The notes under the pieces: model-generated
What the model saw: only the letters and a program-made list of their open reading frames with translations
The model's database searches: none
What the model was told of the DNA's origin: nothing
Part shown: positions 57,170-64,000 of the stretch, piece after piece
Numbering within the stretch: position 1 is the stretch's first letter
Layout of the letters: each line of letters begins with the position of its first letter
Program-made: the position numbers and the translations under genes
Assembly (NCBI GenBank): GCA_028023455.1
Contig: JAQFVV010012536.1
Coordinates: 3,000,001-3,064,000, forward strand
Direction: 5' to 3'
Source: Epiperipatus broadwayi
Taxonomy: Eukaryota; Onychophora; Udeonychophora; Euonychophora; Peripatidae
DNA: 64,000 bases

Positions 57170-57590
57170 ATGTTACCAGTTCTTACAGATCTGAGACTTT
57201 ATCACTCAATAGAAAAGCAATACAGAGACTTCAGACCACTCAATGAAGTATGGAGAGGACTAACAAGAAAAGTTCAAAAATGAAATACATGGGTGAGAGA
57301 ACAAACAGGTATTACTGACATCAGTGAAATAATTAAGAGACTGAAGTGGAATTGGGCTGGACATAAGGCCAGAAGAGATAATAGATAGACAGTTGAAATC
57401 TTACTCTGGATTACAAGAGATTGTAAAAGACCTAGAAAGAGACCACGTGTGAGATGGATGGATGAAATAAGAAAGTGTGCTGGGTTGATGTTGGAAAAGA
57501 AAGGCTAGAAATCAGAGAAGATGAATTGATCTTGGAGAGACCTTCAGCCTAAGTGCATCGATAATGGTTGAAAATGATGATAATGATGTA
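57170..57590 (+). pseudogene. RTE-like LINE 3' end
   Basis: Readable pieces: LQTTQ-SMER then VREQTGITDISEIIKRLKWN, WAGHKARRDN and RPRKRPRVRWMDEIRKCAG. This is the most conserved of the four copies, but has stops and a frameshift. The 3' end is GATAATGGTTGAAAATGATG then ATAATGATG repeats. Confidence 0.8.
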
Positions 57591-57929
57591 TAATCTATTT
57601 ACTGACTAATTAAAAACAAAGTACTGTTAACCCATTTTTAGCATCCTTTCCAAATTATAAATATCATCAAATTTTATATCTAGTTTAGTTCAAACTTATA
57701 TTTTAACACCCAACTAAATGATGAGCAGGAAATATTGTTGTAGGTGGAATGACATCAGCATTAGGGAATGCCAATCGATAGTTCCTTCCTGCAATATGCT
57801 CATCAGGAAATAAAACTAACAAAGAGTGGGGTTGGTTGGTACGTCCAGTGACATTGAGAAAAGAATTATCTTGGGACATACATTAAATATACAAACATTA
57901 CTGAGACTGATAAACAAAAAAAAAAGATC

Positions 57930-59010
57930 CATGCAAAATTTTCCCGATATCCACCACTGCATAAGCAAAGAAGTCCTTAAATAATCCTAATTATAAAGTG
58001 ACCCATTTAGAGAATCTTTTAAAATCATTGAACAAGTTCCAAGAATGAACTATTAAACATCACATGATCATAATTTTTTAAGCTTACACAACAAGTTGTT
58101 TTTACAGACGCAAAACTCTCTATATAGTAGCACCACTCAGTGCATGCCAGAATAATCAATGGATGCAGCAAGATTTGTGCATAAAAATCCCTATCTAGTG
58201 CCTACTCATCCATTATCCCCAGACTAGTTTCTAGCTTGTGGCTTTTATCAGTGAGGAGCCTTAGATCTGAGAACACTGCACTTAGATTTTAGGATTTAAT
58301 GCAATCTTCCAGCAGCCATCTTTTACTTTTTTAGCTACTATAAAGCTTTGAGTCCAAAATGAAAACACAATAATGTTTTCAATCCAAGCTCATTTGTTTA
58401 TATATATATATTTGCTTGACTATACATGCAAATGAGCTTGAATTGAAAACATTGTGTTTTTATTTTGGACTCAAAGCTTTATAATTAGCTTATAAGGTAA
58501 AGAAAATGGCTGCTGAAGGGTTGCCTTAGATCCTAAGATCTAAGTTCAGTGCTCTCAGATCCAAGGTTTCTCATTGATAAAAGCCAAAGTTAGAAACTAG
58601 TCTGGAGATATTGGATGAGTAGGCACTAGTTATGGATTTTATGCACAAACCTTCCTGCATGCAATGATTACTCTGGCTTGCACTGAGTGGCGCTACTGTA
58701 TGGAGAGTTTTGCCTCTGTGTAAATTCCAAGATTGTGATCATTAATATAGAATATATATATATCTAAGTCACAAAATTGATGTTTTTCTTTATTTATTTT
58801 TTTTATTATAAAAAGAGGGAAACAAAACTTGTTGGATATTTGACACTGTATTTGAATGCATATGTAGGTTTATTTTAATCACATTATAAATATAATTACA
58901 AAAAAAAAATTACATAATTTTTTTAATAAGTTTAGGATTTTGTGTTGTGCTACAGGTTGGGCAGTTATGATTTACAGTACACAAAAAAAATATCATCTGC
59001 ATATTCGCCC
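57930..59010 (+). repeat. Duplicated segment, copy A (interrupted by F1)
   Basis: TTCCCGATATCCACCACTGC to CATTGAACAAGTTCCAAGA (57940-58047), then after the F1 insertion CCAAGATTGTGATCATTAAT to TTTAATAAGTTTAGGATTTT (58722-58935). It matches 62690-63020 closely. The unit is non-coding as far as I can see. Confidence 0.8.
58048..58721. mobile_element. F1 inverted dimer, full length (674 bp), target duplication proven by an empty site
   Basis: Flanks are AAGTTCCAAGAATG (58034-58047) and AAATTCCAAGATTG (58722-58735). A left-only tail (ATTAAACATCACATGATCAT...CACAACAAGTTG) is followed by the left arm from GCAAAACTCTC near 58110. The arms of about 300 bp fold onto each other around a TA-rich centre near 58405. 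The right arm ends GAGAGTTTTGCCTCTGTGT. Minus-strand ribozyme at 58257-58216: TCCTCA, CTGATAA (one core change), AAGC-CACAA-GCTA, GAAA, CTAGTC, TGGGGA; stem I six pairs. The plus-strand motif near 58566-58610 is more damaged (TTGATAA; AGCC-AAA-GTTA). Confidence 0.85.
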
Positions 59011-59059
59011 AGCCCCAAATAGAAGAATCTCCATTCTTATTCTCAATATTTCTATCATA

Positions 59060-59520
59060 ATCACTGTCAAACATTATCAATCCAGTGCATGATGGTCTCT
59101 CCAAGTTCAATCCATATGTGATCTCTAACCTCTCTTCTCCACATCACCCCTGCACACTTTCTTATTTCATTCATCAATCTCAGATGTGGTCTCTTTCTAG
59201 GTCTTTTACAATCTCTTGGAATCCCGTTTAAGATTTCACTTGTCCAACTATTGTCATCTCTTCTAGCAATATGTCCAGCCCAACTCCACTTGTCTTTTAA
59301 TTATTTCACTGATGTCAATAGCACCTGTTTGTTCTCTTATCCATATATTGCGTTTTCGATCTCTTCTTGTTACTCCTAACATACATCTCTCCTACTTCTT
59401 TCAGTGATCTGGAATCTCTGCATTGCTCTTCTATTAAATGTCCAAGTCTCAGATCCATAAGTAAGAACTGGTAAAACATATTTATTAAAAACTTTCCTCA
59501 CTCTCTAATATTCTTAGAAA
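59060..59520 (-). pseudogene. RTE-like LINE 3' end
   Basis: The minus strand carries the same C-terminal region as the 17.6, 30.7 and 57.2 kb copies (RSETWTFNRRAMQRFQITE near 59450, VRGVMWRREV and RPRKRPHLRLMNEIRKCAG-like pieces near 59125-59215). Frameshifts present. It faces the 57.2 kb copy across the duplicated segment. Confidence 0.75.
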
Positions 59521-59524
59521 AAAA

Positions 59525-60145
59525 TAAAGAACTTACCCGAATTCATGATTATCTTTGATTATGTAGTCCCAAGTTGGTAATTATAAAATAATTCTTAAAT
59601 GTACTCCCACATTCTAAAAGCTTCACTGTCTATTCTTAATCAGCTTATCATATCCATTTCACTATCTAAAAAGGCAAAAAATATTGTTTGGAAAACTACT
59701 GAACCCCCCCTCATCGTCGGTAACATCTCCTTCGTTGTTTATCTATGAAGAAAGGTGAAGAAGGCTTTGCCTTGTAGAAGACTATTTAAAAGCTGTTTTA
59801 TCATCTTTCTTTTTTTTACGTATTGTATGATCAAAAATTATTGAAATAAAAAAATCGCTAACATATATGTATCTAGGTTTTGCAGGTATATATGTATAAT
59901 AAAAAATATTTAAGAGCATTGATAAATATAAGTTTGATATTAAGATGGGAAGCAATAGTTAATTCAAACTTAAATAACGAAGGAAAAAATCATCGTCCTT
60001 ATTAACTTTCCCGTGTTTTTTTTCTATTACTAATACTGTCTCAAGATATCAACATTTAATAAGCATAAAAATCCAGCTATCACAATACTCAGTTATTAAC
60101 ATAATCTAATCTCTTTCAATCATCAAAGAACACACAGTATTTGCT
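59525..60145. other. No gene recognised
   Basis: AT-rich with no recognisable feature. Confidence 0.35.
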
Positions 60146-60148
60146 TAC

Positions 60149-60230
60149 CTTTGTTTGTTATGAGTTGCAATTAGCGCTTTACGTAAAAACAAATAAAAGT
60201 CAAATTCCAATAGGTCAATTACATAGAAAT
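60149..60230 (-). other. Candidate 5'UTR exon end for TKFC
   Basis: The minus strand has a strong donor-like AACAAACAAAG/GTAAGCAA at 60149/60148. TKFC needs a non-coding upstream exon, because its ATG exon has an acceptor at 31724. This site and the short GC-richer stretch before it (ACGTAAAGCGC) would fit, but nothing ties the two together across 28 kb. The 5' boundary given is arbitrary. Confidence 0.22.
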
Positions 60231-60234
60231 TCCT

Positions 60235-60990
60235 TTAGATTAATATAGGTCAAATCTAATAATTAAAATAGTTTAGACATTAATATTTGACATTTTTGCC
60301 TTTAAATTTCAAATATTCTCTCATTTAAGATACTATACTTCTGCACTTTATGTAACAATAAATGTTAATACTAAAATCTTCACCACTTTACGTAGCAATA
60401 AATGTTAATAATAAAATTTTACTTGATCTAATTTTCCAGTTTTCTTAAACAATTATCATTAAGTGCATAATTAAAGAATAAAAGTCTGAAAATATGAAAT
60501 ATTTGTATAAAGTAATACTATTTACTCTTTTTCTTGGACACCTTACTAAACAAGCGTCTAAACAGGCCAATCAAAAAATTGAGTACTATACTACTGCCAT
60601 CTTGTGATTCATTCAGTAGTTAAAGTTTTAAACAATGAATGACGAATGTTTTCATAAATATAACATTAAAAAAACTAAACGAATTTTATCCAAAATGAAT
60701 TATTATTACTGAGTATTATAATAAATAAAATACTAATAATACAAAAAATTAATGTATTTATTAAAAAATCAAATATTTATATTTTAAGGCATTAACTTTT
60801 TTTTTTTGCATTTGAATATTATTTTAATAATATTTTGTTTAACATTAAATAAAATCATTTAATAATCAGTTTTATTAATACTGAAACTGATTTTTTTTTG
60901 GCTTAACGATTAAAAAAGTAAACTTTAAATCTTTTTTACTGCGGGATGATTTTAAAACAAATTCATAAAGTTTCATTCATAATTTTTATT
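60235..60990. promoter_or_regulatory. Possible divergent promoter region
   Basis: Lies between the candidate TKFC 5'UTR exon (minus) and a candidate first exon (plus). It has no recognisable transposon. I see no diagnostic motif; the call rests on position only. Confidence 0.15.
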
Positions 60991-60994
60991 TGAA

Positions 60995-61030
60995 ATGGCT
61001 GCTGTCTTAGGAGAAGGAGACTGCGTAAAT
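60995..61030 (+). CDS. Candidate first coding exon (12 codons)
   Basis: ATG at 60995 in fair context (GAAATGG), followed by MAAVLGEGDCVN and then GTAAGTAAAG, a near-perfect donor, in phase 0. The local base use is richer in G+C than the surroundings. I do not recognise the protein. A possible acceptor (T-run plus AG) at about 63668 opens a 21-codon frame that stops, so the true next exon may be beyond the window. Confidence 0.35.
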
Positions 61031-61034
61031 GTAA

Positions 61035-61915
61035 GTAAAGAACAAATTGCTTAAGTCTGTCATAAATAATACATTGTAGAAAAATATATTTTTCTTAAAA
61101 AATTAATCAACTATTGTTCAATCTCTTTACTGTTTTTTAGCTTTTTTAATAAACATTTAAAAGTACATTTATATTGATGCGATAAGTATCCTTGTATAAA
61201 AAAATGTTAATAAATTTTTCAACAGTACGATCATCATTATTCTTAATGCACTGATTTGGGTGTTTTATCCATTCTAGCAATTCTATAGTTGCTGTTTTCC
61301 ATTGCTATGTCCGTTTACGTAATAAACGAATTGTGTATCTAAGTAATAAATATACAGTATTAGAACTGAAAGCGTTTAAAATACTTCTGTAATTAGTATT
61401 GGAACAATAACGTATTAATATATTTCGCACCAGAAAAAGCGAAGTGCAATTAACATAAATACGTAATTAGCACGAATGTAATCCATATTAACGATCAAAA
61501 GTATACTCTAAAACAGGTGTGAAGAATCTTTTCTGCCAAGGGCTATATAGATATTTATAACATTCGCGAGTGATATTAAAATTATCAACTTAAAAATTAG
61601 CTGGTACGTTTGATCAAAAATGTCATCTTCCCTTTTTAAACGAGGGCCTTTTTTGTGTGTGTGAATTTGTAATTCGCCTTGCGACAGTCGTAAATGTCTT
61701 TATGTTCTGGACAAATTAATTCTGTAGCAGCTAGGATGCAGTCATAAATTTCCCTTCAGAAAATCATTTATTTTTAAAATAATGTAACTTGCTTTCACAT
61801 AATTTTTTGACTTATTTATATTTTCATGTAACATGTTAGCCACTTGATAAAGTTCCTTTTCAAGTTTTTATTTTAGGTTTTTTTTGTCCCAATAATCTTG
61901 TTGTGATCAGAATGT
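61035..61915. other. No gene recognised; possible hAT end near 61515
   Basis: CAGGTGTGAAGAATCTTTTC at about 61515 resembles the right end of the 21.6-21.9 kb element. No partner end is found. Confidence 0.35.
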
Positions 61916-61919
61916 TGTG

Positions 61920-62340
61920 ATAAAAATTGCATCTAAATGATGGACGATTTCAAGAATCGGAAGAACTCTCATATTAAATGGGACATTACTGGACTTTGTG
62001 AAGTTGGAAGAAAAGTTGAAGAGTCGATTTAAAAGGTAGACATGTATATAAGTAGTAGTATATAAATTGATTTAAAAAGTTAGACAAAGATATAAATATG
62101 GGAGGTACAAGTGGAATAGGATTCATTATAAATAAAAAGTGGAAGAACAACATAGTGGAGATTAATAGTGTATCGGATAGAATGGCAAGATTTGTTAGTT
62201 ATTCAACCTAATAGCAAATACCTTATGCATATAATTCAGGTTTATGCCTTAACGAGTTCTCATAGTGTTGAAATTGTAGAGGATTTTTATATTGTAATGG
62301 ATTAAATGAATATAAGAGCATACCTACTTCTAGGACACTA
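61920..62340 (+). pseudogene. LINE endonuclease domain fragment (RTE-like)
   Basis: The plus strand reads KWDITGLCEVGRKVEESI near 61977-62030 and GGTSGIGFIINKKWKNNIVE then INSVSDRMARFV near 62101-62195. VYALTSSHSVEIVEDFY follows in a shifted frame near 62240-62290. These are the N-terminal landmarks of apurinic-like endonucleases in RTE-type LINEs (WDIxGLxEVRRK; GxGFxxxK). Stops and shifts break it. It may belong to the same LINE family as the four 3' ends. Confidence 0.65.
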
Positions 62341-62344
62341 AATT

Positions 62345-62688
62345 ATCATTAAGCCCATAAACTAAGCAAGCCAAAACCATAAAGAAATAAATAAATATAA
62401 TTTAAATGAAACATGGTATCATGATGAAATATAATCTAACATGCAAAGCTTCATAATTTTTTAGTAATGAGGATGAGAGTCATACAAGCCAGATATTTAT
62501 TGTACAATCTAATGAATACCATCTATCAATACAGTTACAGTGACCTTACAGCCTGTAGTATGTGCATACAAGTTATGAATGCTTTGAAGCTTAATATAGA
62601 ATATTAAAGTAAGACTAACACAATAAATAGATATAACAAACCCAAATACAATATCTATCATTGATAGTTTTTTGCATTAACTGACAAA
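62345..62688. other. No gene recognised
   Basis: AT-rich with no recognisable feature. Confidence 0.35.
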
Positions 62689-62689
62689 A

Positions 62690-63070
62690 TAAAAATTTCC
62701 TGATATCCACCACTGCAGATAAACAAAGAAGTCCTTAAATAATCCTAATTATGCAGTGACCCATTTGGAGAATCTTTTAAAATCATTGAACATGTTGCAA
62801 GATTGTAATCATTAATATCGAAAATATATATATCTAAATAATAAAACATCATTGATGTTTTTCTTTATATTTTTTTTATTATAAAAAGAGGGAGACGAAA
62901 CTTGTTGTATATTCGTCCCTGGATTTGAGTGCATATGCAGGTTTATTTTAATCACATACATGTAATTGCAAAAAAAAAAATGCATAATTTTTTTAATAAG
63001 TTTAGGATTTTACACTATGCCACAGAACTCCTGATTTACAGTATTCAAAAAAACGATATCATTCTCAAAA
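62690..63070 (+). repeat. Duplicated segment, copy B (no F1 insertion)
   Basis: CCTGATATCCACCACTGCAG onward matches 57.94-58.05 kb, and CAAGATTGTAATCATTAATA onward matches 58.73-58.94 kb, without interruption. It is the empty site for the F1 element. Just downstream, CAATAATCTTATTGTGATCA (about 63095) also repeats the DNA at about 61892 before the LINE endonuclease fragment. Confidence 0.8.
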
Positions 63071-63109
63071 AAAAAAGTATATCGTATTCTCCCCAATAAT
63101 CTTATTGTG

Positions 63110-64000
63110 ATCAGAATGTTTTGATAAAAAGTGCATCTAAGTGAAGAAAGATTGCAAGATTTGGAAAAAGAACTGTTTCAAACAAGAAAAATGTCCCAGA
63201 GGGATTACTGTATTGGTAATAAATAGATCATAGGGATATGTACAAGTTCACAATGATTTTTTATTTATGTGAGTCTATGAGCCAAATTATAATGCACAAA
63301 CTGTATATAACTATGTAGAGTTAACAACCTTACCTTTGATGTATGGTATTGATGTTATATATGCTAACTCTTTTACTATTGTATCTTAACTCTATTAATT
63401 TAATACAATAAACATATTGAGTATTTATTTAGCATCGTTATCGGAGGCTAGTTGTCACAACTGAAGATATTTTAATAATTAGCTAAGACAAATGTGGTTC
63501 TTCAGTCATAGTATTTCATAATCCTCATATAGTTGTTTTTTTGTACTACCTTCAGTCACTTAAGTTAATATAGGACCAGTCTTCCTGAATCTCTTGTGGT
63601 TACCTTTCTAGCATTTAATTACACATACCTCAATTTTGATTCCAGTTCTCTTTTTTTTTTTTTTTTAGCACAAACCTACAAGAATTAAAAAGAACAATGA
63701 GAGAGACATGTTTGATAGACTGGGAAGTCCCTAAGTTATAATCTTTTCTTGATTCAATACAGCCCTTAGTGATTCTTGGTTAGAACTTCATTTGAGACAG
63801 ATGTGTTTAACTAAGTAAAAGTTATATATTTAAGCAGCCTATTTAGGGATCTATCTGCCGACTAGAGTAGTAGAAGCTACCTAGAAAGAGTCTAAAAATA
63901 ACCTACCTCTCAATAGCCAAGACTGGTGGGTTCTCATTAAAACGCAAGAAATAATACTAATAACGGCAATAGAGATAACGCAGAAGGCAGCTCATTCGCT
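63110..64000. other. No gene recognised
   Basis: AT-rich. A T-run followed by AG near 63650-63668 precedes a short open frame that I cannot tell from chance. Confidence 0.35.

Noticed and set aside
63650-63735. Second exon for the candidate gene at 60995
   Set aside because: The T-run/AG acceptor is good and the frame joins in phase, but it stops after 21 codons and the residues are not recognisable.
1-64000. CRISPR arrays, operons or prokaryotic defence systems
   Set aside because: No regularly spaced short direct repeats with unique spacers and no bacterial-type gene clusters; the DNA is clearly animal nuclear.

Overview
This is a stretch of AT-rich nuclear DNA from an invertebrate animal. 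The evidence is a spliced gene with introns of about 6, 6 and 11 kb, an LTR retrotransposon, several LINE types, tRNA-derived SINEs, Penelope-like elements and hAT-type DNA transposons. An arachnid-like or cnidarian-like genome would fit the base composition and repeat mix, but the sequence does not settle the taxon. There is no bacterial or operon-like organisation.

The only host gene I can identify with confidence is triokinase/FMN cyclase (dihydroxyacetone kinase, TKFC/DAK) on the minus strand. Four coding exons with matching phases and GT/AG sites lie at 31501-31705, 20350-20460, 14645-14829 and 8165-8243. They encode about the first 193 residues, the N-terminal half of the DhaK domain. 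The gene runs off the left edge. A splice acceptor just upstream of the ATG implies an upstream 5'UTR exon. A donor-like site near 60149, facing a possible plus-strand first exon at 60995-61030, hints at a divergent promoter at 60.2-61.0 kb (weak).

Nearly everything else is repeats. Left part (1-5.5 kb): a LINE reverse transcriptase ORF open to the window edge, a decayed Gypsy element and a foldback repeat. Middle (5.5-45 kb, TKFC introns and upstream DNA): many short foldback elements, a tandem array of eight tRNA-like SINE units (18.66-19.72 kb), hAT-type non-autonomous elements with 8-bp target duplications (27.2 and 36.3 kb), and LINE 3' ends. Right part: a Penelope-like element with a GIY-YIG endonuclease arranged as an inverted dimer (46.9-48.3 kb), a nearly intact Gypsy element with LTRs, PBS, PPT and TTAGG target duplications (49.6-54.6 kb), then more foldbacks, LINE 3' ends and a duplicated segment (57.9-63.1 kb).

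The most interesting signal is that several of the foldback families carry hammerhead-ribozyme-like motifs: a CUGANGA core, a short stem II, GAAA, a very short palindromic stem III and a cleavage triplet. The families are called here F1 (stem III ACUAGU), F4 (ACCGGU), F2 (AU-rich stem III) and F3 (a CTGAAGAAG variant). Several sit as inverted dimers, with an extra tail on one side only and 13-19-bp target duplications. The Penelope element at 46.9-48.3 kb has the same layout. This suggests one system of non-autonomous, ribozyme-bearing retroelements mobilised by Penelope-type machinery.
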